Source of the DNA: Paenibacillus harenae | GTDB taxonomy: Bacteria > Bacillota > Bacilli > Paenibacillales > Paenibacillaceae | Length of the DNA stretch: 64,000 nucleotides | Assembly: GCF_030812415.1 (NCBI RefSeq) | Contig: NZ_JAUSST010000002.1 | Location: 62,001-126,000, forward strand | Reading direction: 5' to 3' | Shown here: piece by piece, positions 26,783-36,100 of the stretch | Layout of the letters: each line of letters opens with the position of its first letter | Position numbering within the stretch: the stretch's first letter is position 1 | Position numbers and translations under genes: made by a program | Notes under the pieces: model-generated | Databases searched by the model: none | Told to the model about the DNA's origin: nothing | Seen by the model: only the letters and a program-made list of their open reading frames with translations

Positions 26783-29700
26783 ATGGCCGGGAGAGAAATC
26801 AGAGAGGATATTGCTATTGTTGGGATAGCTTGCCGTTTTCCGGACGCGGACAATTATCATCAATACTGGGAAAACCTTGAGCAGGGACGGAATTCGATCA
26901 AGGAGATCCCCGCAAGTCGTTGGGATAATGGGAAGTACTATTCGCCCAATATGGATGAACCCAATAAAAGCATCAGCAAGTGGTGCGGACTTCTAGATGA
27001 CGTAGATCGCTTCGACCATCAGTTCTTTCAGATATCGCCGCGCGAAGCCGGCAATATGGACCCGCAGCAGCGTCTGTTGTTGGAAGAAACTTGGCATTGC
27101 ATAGAAGACGCAGGTGTGCCGCTTAAGCAGCTGCAGGAGAAAAAAACCTCCGTATATGTGGGCGTAATGGCGGCCGATTATCGTCAAGAAGCGGTGAAAG
27201 AGGGCGTCGTAACGGACAGCTATGCCAGCCTCGGAAGCTATGAGTGCATGCTTGCCAATCGAGTTTCCTACGCCTTTAATTTGCAAGGGCCAAGCCTAGC
27301 GATCAATGCGGCATGCGCTTCTTCCATCGTTGCCATCCATGAAGCGAAACGTTCGCTGTTGACCGGGGAAAGCGATTATGCCTTCGCAGGCGGCGTATCC
27401 TTGAATTTGCATCCTTGGAAATACATCTCTTTCTCCAAATCGAGAATGCTCTCTCCCGACGGCCAATGTAAAACCTTCGACAAGGACGCGAACGGCTATG
27501 TACCGGGTGAAGGGATCGGCATGGTGCTTATGCAACGATTGGAAGATGCATTGAAGCAGGGCAGCCGCATATACGGCATCGTGAAAGGCAGCGCGGTCAA
27601 TCATGTGGGCAAAGGCGTCTCCGTCACCGCTCCCAGCGTAAAGTCGCAGCAAGAAGTCATTCTTGCTGCTTATCGCGATGCAGGGATTTCACCGGAGACG
27701 GTATCCTATGCAGAGGCGCATGGCACCGGGACCTCGCTCGGCGATCCAATCGAAGTAGAATCGCTCTCACTTGCCTTCCGTGAATATACCGATAAACAGC
27801 ATTATTGTAAAATCGGCTCCGTGAAAACGAATATCGGTCATCTTGAAGCGGCAGCAGGAGTGGCGGGCCTAATCAAAGTGCTCATGATGCTTCGGCATAA
27901 AAAAATACCGCCCACCTTAAATCTGAAGACGGTCAACCCGATCATTCCATTCAAGCGCTCACCCTTCGAAATCGCCGACCGATTACAGGATTGGGAAGCG
28001 CCGGAGGCAGGACTGCCGCTTCGTGCGAGTGTGAGCTCTTTCGGCTTCGGCGGTGTCAATTCGCATGTTCTTATTGAGGAGTTTCAAGCGCTGAACCGTA
28101 CAGTGAGTCAATCGGAAACGCAGGAAGGTCAGAAGGACAAAGGATTGTTTGCTTTGTCGGCGGTAACGCCGCTCGCCCTTCAGAAGCAGATTGAGGACTG
28201 GAAAGCCTTTGCGAGAAGCAATCGTTTCGGGCAGCAGCGTGTTCTTGATATATCCGCTACCTTGCTAAACGGACGAGGCGATTTTCCGCATCGCCTCGGT
28301 TTTGTTTTTTCTAATTTAGACGAGCTTAAGCAAAAGCTGGAACAGCCGCTGGACATCTTTTCGAATAAAAGAGAACAAAATCCGGTTCTTTTCATCGGCG
28401 AGATGAAGTGGTTCGGTTATTCCGAAGTTGAGGAAATGATTAAACAAAGCGCGCTGCTGAAAAAGAATTTGGATCAATTGCTGGCTTCGGCGGACGACGA
28501 AAACATAGTGAAAGGATTTAAACGCAAGCGATGGTATGCTTCGAAAGCGCCTTTGTACCGTTTTGCGGTCGGCTACGCTCTTGTTAGGACGCTCATCGAA
28601 CTGGGCTTCGAGCCAAAAGGACTGGCAGGGGAAAAATCGGGGCTATACATCGCTTTGGCCGTATGCGGGATTGTGAGGCCGACCGAGATCATGAGCCTGC
28701 TAGGCGAAAAGAATAGAGAGCGTATGCTGACCGCTTCTAGGCCGTCCATCCCCTTCTATGATAATGTGAGCAACCAAATGGTGCAGCCCCATGTATTTAC
28801 GGAAAATTATTTGATAGCACTGTTTGATGGATTAACGGATGCAGTGACAGAAGAGGCTTTTACTCATTATGTACATAAAGCAAGACTCCTCTATAAGAGC
28901 CAATTTACCTTCAAACGGCATTTGGAGGAATGGAACAAGGCGTTGCAGCCATTTGCCGGGAATGTTGTTGAACAGCTTGAAGCCGAGCTTCCGTATGAGC
29001 CGAGTAGTCGGAAGCAGGCGCTGCTCGTCGCTGCGATTATGTACGCCTTGCGTAAGCTTAATCAAAAATGGCAGCTGACGGAAGAACGAATACTAGCAGA
29101 CAATCGTTTTTATGAGCTGCTTGATTTGATCGTGGATGAGCTGCTAACGAAGAATGAGTTTACGTCATTAGTCCTAAACGGAATGGATGGCGCTTCGGAA
29201 ATAGCTCGGAGCATGAATAATAAAACAGCTGGGAAAAGAATTCAACAATCCTATCGCCTGCTCCGTGAGCATAGTCCTGTTCCAGATGGATGGAAGGATC
29301 TGTCCAATTGGCTGGATCAGGCCTTAGAGGTAAATACCGCGTTGCAGGATGCAGACGAAGCTTTCGTGCTGGGCGAAATGGGGTTTCAAGATACGCTATT
29401 AAGATTATGGCTCTGCGGGGTTCCCGTCCATTGGCAGGCGATCTACCCCGAACAAAGCTATTATAAAGAGGAATTGCCTATTTACTCCTTTGACAGGGAG
29501 TCTTTTTGGCTGCCCGGCATCCAAAAGGATGAAATCGTACATGAAGCAGCGGCAGCTCCTTCGCCTATTAATGAGAGTCTGCTGAAATCGATTGCTGCCG
29601 AATTGATCCAGAACTGCGCCAGGATTTTGCAGGTAGACGCTATGAAAATAGATCCGGAGGGGCAAATGGCGGATTATGGCCTTGAACCCGTACATCTGAT

Positions 29701-32700
29701 CGAATGGACAGAGGGTTTGCAAGCGCGTTTCGGAGTTGATCTCTCCGTTGACGAAATGATTGCAAGCGAAACTTTCATGGAAGCAGCGCGGCTTCTTCTC
29801 AGGAATCTTAGCGATGTTCCCCATAGGATTCATAATGAATCGGCGTCGGGTACGGCTCACTTGAGGCGTATCATGCTGACGAAAGTGTGGGAGGAGAGTC
29901 CCTTACAGCCGATCATGGAGCCCGCGGGACCTATTATTATACTTGCAAACCGCGAGCAACTCCATACAGCTGAGGTCATGCTGCGCAACGGAATCGCGGT
30001 TGATTGTTCATTAACAACCGCTGAGCAGGGCCGTGATTTGGCACGGGATCTATTAACAAGGTACGGCTTAGTAACCGGCTTGATCGACCTTTCCGATCTT
30101 TCTTTTACGGCAACAAACAGCTGTCAGACAAGCCTTGGAAAATTTGCTTTTTTACAGGAAATCGTCAAGCGAGTGCGTAAACAGGAATTCAGATTGCTGC
30201 ATCTTACAGCCGGCTTGCAAACCTTTCAAGCAAAGCAGACCACGATGAAAGGAGCAGCTACAGCTTCCTTGGTCAAAATGATCGGTGCCGAATACAAAAA
30301 GCTGCAAGCAAAGACGGTGGATATCGATTCGTTGGATGTCGAGTGCTTGCGTGAAACAGTATGCCGCGAATGGCTGGCTCCCGATTTGGAAACCGAATGC
30401 ATTTACCGTTCTGGCCGGCGATACAGCCCTAAGATGAAAGAGGTGTCTGCTTCCGTTGGTCCTCTTCCCGATATAGATGCCAATAAAGTCTATATCGTGA
30501 CGGGAGGGACACGCGGAATCGGGGCTGAGGTTGCCAAGCATCTCGTCAGCCGCGGTGCAAGAAAGCTTATATTAATGGGAGTTCAGCCGTATCCGCCGAA
30601 GGAACAATGGAATCATTTGCTTCAGAATCCGGGGACGGACAGCAAGCTTGCCGATCGGCTGAGGAACGTCTTGAATCTAGAAGCACAAGGCGCTATTGTT
30701 GAATGGTTTACCGGATCATTATCGGATTCGGACATACTTGCGGCCTTCCTTCAGAGTGTGCGTGCTCGATTAGGCGCCGTCGGCGGCGTTGTGCATTGTG
30801 CCGGACTGCTTTCAAATGAAAACCCTGCTTTTATTTCGAAGACAGCAGACGAAATACAACGTGTGCTTGAGCCGAAAATAAGTGGACTTGCAGCATTAAA
30901 CGAGGCGCTCTTCGATGAACGCCCCGACTTTTTCATTCTGTTCTCGTCTGTTGCAGGAACAATCCCGATGCTTGCCGTTGGATTATCCGATTATGCGGCA
31001 GCGAACGGCTATATGGATTATTACGCTGCCTATCAGCGGAGTCAAGGCAGATTATGGTTTCAAGCGATTCAATGGCCGAATTGGAAGGAAGTCGGAATGG
31101 GGGATGTGACGGGCAAGCTCTACACAGAGATGGGCTTAACGGCACATGATACGTCGGATGGTTTACAGATGCTTGATTTTGCGATGACCCATAAGAAGGA
31201 TGCGGCGATCATGCCTGCCGTGGTGGATGCGGATGTTTTCGAGCCCGAACGGTTATTGTATGCTCGTCCTGCCAAGAGGGAGACTTTCATGAAGATGGAA
31301 GAGAATCAGAGCGCAAACATTGTGCCTTCTTTAAACGAATCAACGAAGTCGAAGGCATCGAGTGCCGAGACGATCGAGAAGCTGAAGGAGATGTTCTCGA
31401 ACGAATTGCTGATTCCGAAGGAAAAGCTGGATGGGGAGGCGTCATTCGGCGAGCTTGGCGTGGATTCGATTCTGATCAATGTCCTTACGAAAAAGGTCGA
31501 AGAATGGATTGGCATGAAGCTGGATCCGTCGTTATTTCTTGAATATCCGACGCTGAATCAATTCGCGGATTATTTGCAGCCAGCGGCAGCGCTTGAGGAA
31601 ACGGATCCCCCGAATCCGTCGCAGCCGCCGGAGGCTTCCAAGCAAAGCGGCAAGACGTCGATGAGGAAAGCTTCGAGTAAAATAGCGGTGATAGGCGTAG
31701 GCTGTCATTTCCCTGGCGCGGAGAATAAGGACGCTTATTGGCGCAATCTCGTTAACGGCACGTCCTCGATCGTTGAAGTGCCGGACTCGCGTTGGGATAA
31801 GAGGGTCTTATATTCACCGACTTACGAGAAAGGCAAATCCATATCCAAGTGGGGCGGCTTCCTGGATCAAATCGAACGATTCGATCCTCGTTATTTTGGC
31901 ATTTCGGAGGAGGATGCTTTGCATCTGGATCCGCTGATCCGCCAATTTATGGAGGTAACGGCGCAAACCTTGCATGATGCAGGATACGAGAAACAAGAGC
32001 TCTCCAATAAAAACGTCGGCGTTTTTGTTGGATCAAGGGTAGGGAATTACGGTTCAAGAATCAGCGATATTCGCAAAAGCACCATTACAGGCATTGGCCA
32101 AAACTTTATCGGGGCGCATATTTCCCATTTTTTCAATTGGAAAGGCCCTAATCTAGTTGTGGATACCGCTTGCTCTTCATCCCTCGTTTCGATCCATCTC
32201 GCCTGTCAAAGCCTTCTTAGCGGAGAGTCGGAAATAGCGCTTGCAGGCGGCGTGGAAATTTTGCTTGATGAGCAGCTCTACCTCATACTTTCTGAAGGAA
32301 TGGCGCTCTCGCCGGATGGAAGATGCCATACTTTCGATGAGAAGGCAAACGGATTCGTGCCGGGAGAAGGCGCCGGGGCCGTGCTGTTGAAGCCGCTCGA
32401 TAAGGCGCTGCAGGATGGGGATCGCATTTATGCCGTAGTCGAAGCAACAGCGGTTAACAATGATGGCACTACGATGGGAATTACGACGCCTAATCTGGAG
32501 GCGCAGAGCGCTATGATTCATAGCGCTTTGACTAAAGGAGAGATCGACGCCAGTTCCATCTCCTATGTTGAAACCCATGGAACCGGCACGATGATCGGCG
32601 ACCCGATCGAGATGAAAGCCTTGACGAAGGTTTTCCGTGCGTTTACGGAAGAGAAGGCGTTCTGCGGAGTTGGATCTGCCAAGACGAATATCGGACATTT

Positions 32701-33112
32701 GCTCAGCGCAGCCGGTGTGGCAAGCTTTATTAAGGTTGTTCTATCTCTATGGAACAAACAGCTGCCGCCAACCTTGAATTGCGATTCGCCGAATCCGCGG
32801 CTCGATTTCAACCTTTCGCCATTTTATCCGAATACGACTCTGCGTGATTGGCAGCCGAGGGCTGGAATACGCCGGGCGAGTATTTCTTCGTTTGGATTCG
32901 GCGGTACGAATGCGCATGCCATTCTTTCTGAGTGCGAGCCGAGCATGCCGGGAAGAGCGGAATCGAGGAGGGCGTCTTTGCCTCCGATCGAATTCAATCG
33001 CCAACGTTACTGGTTAGATGCGAAGCCGGGACGCGCGGTAGCTGAGCCCGCGGCTATCCATACTTCGGGCCTTCCGAAGATGCTGCAATTTATAGAGGAA
33101 GAACAGTTTTAG
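26783..33112 (+). CDS. Trans-AT PKS1: KS-[AT-like]-[dead ACP]-KR-ACP-KS
   Basis: This is a 2109-residue synthase. KS1 spans about 8-433 (Cys178 in AACASS, His313 in HGTGT, His353). An AT-like remnant (about 530-720) has GEKSG where GHSxG is expected, so the Ser position is Lys618, and the subdomain carrying the second catalytic His appears missing. A helical segment follows, then an ACP-like domain (about 932-1010) with GLEPV, where Pro969 replaces the attachment Ser. KR1 (about 1235-1500, GGTRGIG, Tyr1404, Asn1408) lacks the LDD-type Asp, suggesting A-type stereochemistry. ACP1 has GVDSI (Ser1562). KS2 (about 1633-2050; Cys1797, His1932) ends the protein and belongs with the DH that starts PKS2. 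No loading domain precedes KS1. The start ATG has AGGAGGGG upstream. Confidence 0.93.
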   Translation: MAGREIREDIAIVGIACRFPDADNYHQYWENLEQGRNSIKEIPASRWDNGKYYSPNMDEPNKSISKWCGLLDDVDRFDHQFFQISPREAGNMDPQQRLLLEETWHCIEDAGVPLKQLQEKKTSVYVGVMAADYRQEAVKEGVVTDSYASLGSYECMLANRVSYAFNLQGPSLAINAACASSIVAIHEAKRSLLTGESDYAFAGGVSLNLHPWKYISFSKSRMLSPDGQCKTFDKDANGYVPGEGIGMVLMQRLEDALKQGSRIYGIVKGSAVNHVGKGVSVTAPSVKSQQEVILAAYRDAGISPETVSYAEAHGTGTSLGDPIEVESLSLAFREYTDKQHYCKIGSVKTNIGHLEAAAGVAGLIKVLMMLRHKKIPPTLNLKTVNPIIPFKRSPFEIADRLQDWEAPEAGLPLRASVSSFGFGGVNSHVLIEEFQALNRTVSQSETQEGQKDKGLFALSAVTPLALQKQIEDWKAFARSNRFGQQRVLDISATLLNGRGDFPHRLGFVFSNLDELKQKLEQPLDIFSNKREQNPVLFIGEMKWFGYSEVEEMIKQSALLKKNLDQLLASADDENIVKGFKRKRWYASKAPLYRFAVGYALVRTLIELGFEPKGLAGEKSGLYIALAVCGIVRPTEIMSLLGEKNRERMLTASRPSIPFYDNVSNQMVQPHVFTENYLIALFDGLTDAVTEEAFTHYVHKARLLYKSQFTFKRHLEEWNKALQPFAGNVVEQLEAELPYEPSSRKQALLVAAIMYALRKLNQKWQLTEERILADNRFYELLDLIVDELLTKNEFTSLVLNGMDGASEIARSMNNKTAGKRIQQSYRLLREHSPVPDGWKDLSNWLDQALEVNTALQDADEAFVLGEMGFQDTLLRLWLCGVPVHWQAIYPEQSYYKEELPIYSFDRESFWLPGIQKDEIVHEAAAAPSPINESLLKSIAAELIQNCARILQVDAMKIDPEGQMADYGLEPVHLIEWTEGLQARFGVDLSVDEMIASETFMEAARLLLRNLSDVPHRIHNESASGTAHLRRIMLTKVWEESPLQPIMEPAGPIIILANREQLHTAEVMLRNGIAVDCSLTTAEQGRDLARDLLTRYGLVTGLIDLSDLSFTATNSCQTSLGKFAFLQEIVKRVRKQEFRLLHLTAGLQTFQAKQTTMKGAATASLVKMIGAEYKKLQAKTVDIDSLDVECLRETVCREWLAPDLETECIYRSGRRYSPKMKEVSASVGPLPDIDANKVYIVTGGTRGIGAEVAKHLVSRGARKLILMGVQPYPPKEQWNHLLQNPGTDSKLADRLRNVLNLEAQGAIVEWFTGSLSDSDILAAFLQSVRARLGAVGGVVHCAGLLSNENPAFISKTADEIQRVLEPKISGLAALNEALFDERPDFFILFSSVAGTIPMLAVGLSDYAAANGYMDYYAAYQRSQGRLWFQAIQWPNWKEVGMGDVTGKLYTEMGLTAHDTSDGLQMLDFAMTHKKDAAIMPAVVDADVFEPERLLYARPAKRETFMKMEENQSANIVPSLNESTKSKASSAETIEKLKEMFSNELLIPKEKLDGEASFGELGVDSILINVLTKKVEEWIGMKLDPSLFLEYPTLNQFADYLQPAAALEETDPPNPSQPPEASKQSGKTSMRKASSKIAVIGVGCHFPGAENKDAYWRNLVNGTSSIVEVPDSRWDKRVLYSPTYEKGKSISKWGGFLDQIERFDPRYFGISEEDALHLDPLIRQFMEVTAQTLHDAGYEKQELSNKNVGVFVGSRVGNYGSRISDIRKSTITGIGQNFIGAHISHFFNWKGPNLVVDTACSSSLVSIHLACQSLLSGESEIALAGGVEILLDEQLYLILSEGMALSPDGRCHTFDEKANGFVPGEGAGAVLLKPLDKALQDGDRIYAVVEATAVNNDGTTMGITTPNLEAQSAMIHSALTKGEIDASSISYVETHGTGTMIGDPIEMKALTKVFRAFTEEKAFCGVGSAKTNIGHLLSAAGVASFIKVVLSLWNKQLPPTLNCDSPNPRLDFNLSPFYPNTTLRDWQPRAGIRRASISSFGFGGTNAHAILSECEPSMPGRAESRRASLPPIEFNRQRYWLDAKPGRAVAEPAAIHTSGLPKMLQFIEEEQF

Positions 33113-33135
33113 AATGGGAAGGACGGGGGGGGAGC

Positions 33136-36100
33136 ATGCGAATGAAAGAGCTGAAGAAAATGACATTCAGCACGATGATGAGATATGAGGATTTGATCGT
33201 TAGAGATCACCGCGTCCACCAAACACGCATAATGCCAGGTGTCACCTTTATCGACATGATCTATCGTTTGCTTCTGTCCAAAGGCTTCTCAGCCGAGGAA
33301 GCGGAGCTGCGCAGCATCCTATTCAAGGAACCAGTCGCGACGACAGAGCAATATGACAAAAAAATTCGAATTACCTTTCAGCCCGTAGGCAGCCATTATT
33401 TGGTGACTGCACAAAGTCAAAAGATGCGATCCGATCAAGCTTTGGAGGCTTCGTGGGCCGATAATTTACAATGCGAGCTTCATCTGGGCAAGAAGGTGCC
33501 CGTTAAAACGATTGACGCAGATGCCCTTGTCGCCGGGGCTGTACGTCTTGAGGATATGGAACATACGTATTCCTATATGAGGAAGACCTCTATTGAACAT
33601 TATGAATTTATGAAAATGCTTGGCCGTGTCCATGTCAGCGATGACTATCGACTGGGGGAAGCCCATTTAAGCGGTCTTGCCCAACAATATGCGGACAGCT
33701 TTTTTATGCACCCGGCGTTTCTTGATGGAGCTACCTGCGTAGCGGATGCGGCTATGCTGGCAAAGGCTGCAGGCGGTGCGGAGATAAAGCCCTTTATCCC
33801 GATGTTTATCGAGAGCTTTCGCGCTTGGAGCGGGCTGGGGGAGAAGGTGTATGTGTACATCCCCGCCGGCAGCATGAAGATTACGGCATCCGGCGATATG
33901 TTGTACTCGGATATCGAGCTTTACAACATGGAAGGCGTTCAAGTGGCTTCTTTTGTTCGGCTTGGTTTTAAACAGGTGCGTTCGCAATCCTTGATCCATC
34001 ATTTGGAGAAAGTTGACGGAAGCGGAAATGACCAGGCTTCGGCAGCTATGCAGCCGCCAACAGTTGCATTGACCAACAAGCCTGCGCAGAAAACGAAAGC
34101 AGCCATTGAAAGCAAACTGCGGAGCATGGTTGCCCGCCTGCTCGATCTGCCTGCGGATAAAGTGAATGTAGAGACAGGCTTCTATGACCTGGGTCTGGAT
34201 TCCAGGCAGCTTCTTGCGTTGGTGGAGGAACTGGAGACACTGACAGGCAGCAAGCTGTATCCAACCTTGCTGTTTGAGTATACGAGCGTTGCCAAGCTTT
34301 CGGACTATTTATTTGCGGAAAACAAAGGAACATTCCGTTATGAAGAAGCGGATGCCCAGGAAACGGCTGAGAGACCAAGTGGTAGCCTGCTGCATACGAT
34401 TCGGAATGATCTGTCTCGAATGGTCGCTCTTCTGCTGGGCCGACCGATTGAGGAAGTGAGCGCGGAGGACGGATTTTACGATCAGGGGCTTGATTCCAGG
34501 CAACTGCTGAAGCTTGTGCAAGAGCTTGAAACGAAGCTTGGCAGCAAGCTGTATCCAACCCTGCTATTTGAATACACCTCCATTGACAAGCTTGCCGATT
34601 ATATTGCCGAAGAGCATGGGCAGGCTTATTCGTCAGCGGTCGGGGCGGATCCCATCCTACCGCAGGAGCAGGAGCTAACGGCGGCTTCTGTGACGAAGCA
34701 GAGCGGGCAAACGCTGCTTGAGAACAGCTTTTTCTATCGTCCGCAATGGGTAGAGAAGCCGTTAGCGGAACATTCTATAAGTCAAATTGGTCAATCCGTG
34801 CTGATCATTGCTTCAAAAGATTCGAAACGGCTGGCAGCGGAGCTGACGAGCATGCTTAGCGGAAAAGACATTTATGAGCTTGATCTAGGAACGGAAACGA
34901 AGCAGCTTACGGACCGCTTATGGGAGATTCGTACGGGAAGCGCTGAGGCATTGGACCTCGTGTTGAATGAATGGCCTACAATGGACTCCGTCTTTTTCCT
35001 TGGGGGCATGCATCACAGGCCATCGAAGCTCAACAGCTTAGCAGAGCTTGAACATAGTCAAGAGCAAGGCGCTATCACCTTATTCCGTCTCGTGAAGGCG
35101 TTCGTAAAGCGGAAATGGATGAGTAAGCTTCGCCGTTTATATGTGATTGCCAACAATGTTCATGAGGTCGCTGCCAGCGAGCAAACGATTCCTTACGGGG
35201 GGAGTGCGTTCGGCCTTGCCAAAACGATAGCCGTCGAATATCCTCAGGTTCAATTACATGCTCTGGATCTTGCGCGGGAAGAAGAGCCATTGGAACAAGC
35301 AGCCGCTATTCTGTCAGAGCCGTCTCACCCGCAAGCGCGCGAGACAGCCATTCGCGGCGGCAGACGTTACGTGCTGGATGTTCGGCCTGTGCAGCTTCCT
35401 TCCGTTGAACCGACCCTGCTGAGACCAAACGGGGTTTACCTTATTGTGGGGGGTGCAGGCGGCATTGGACTTGAGCTGGCCTATCATCTAGCGGTGAAAG
35501 CGAAGGCTTCCCTTATATTGACGGGTCGAAGCGACCTGAATGAGCTGCAACGAAGCAAAATAGCTGATATCGAGGCCTTGGGCAGCCGCGTTCTGTATAT
35601 TCGCGCCGATGTAACGGAGTTGTCGGATATGCAGCAGGCGGTGAAACAAGCTAAGGCGCATTTTGGTGCGCTGCACGGCGTCGTGCACTCGGCTATGGCA
35701 TTGAATGACAAGGTGCTGGCAGCCATGGACGAAACGGTCTTTCGCGCTGGACTGGCTCCGAAGGTAACGGGCACTGCGGTGCTGTATGAAGCGTTGAAGG
35801 ATGAGCCGCTTGATTTCCTTATGTTCTTTTCATCTGTTTTGTCGCTTGTCGGCAACGTTGGACAAAGCAATTATACCGCGGGCTGTGCCTTTAAAGACGC
35901 CTACGCGCATGCGATCCGCCAACGAGTAAGCTACCCTGTCAAAATTTTTAATTGGGGATACTGGGGGACGGTAGGCGCAGGCAAGTCGGACGACATTCGG
36001 AAACAGCTTTCTTCTATCGGGGCAGAGGCTATCGATTCAAGTGCGGGGATGGTTGCCATAGACCGGATGCTTGGCCTTAACCTGACGCAGATTATTCCGT

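Noticed and set aside
31678..32934. KS2 as a non-elongating KS0 of a dehydrating bimodule
   Set aside because: The active Cys, the HGTGT His and the NIGH His are all present, so loss of condensation cannot be claimed from sequence.
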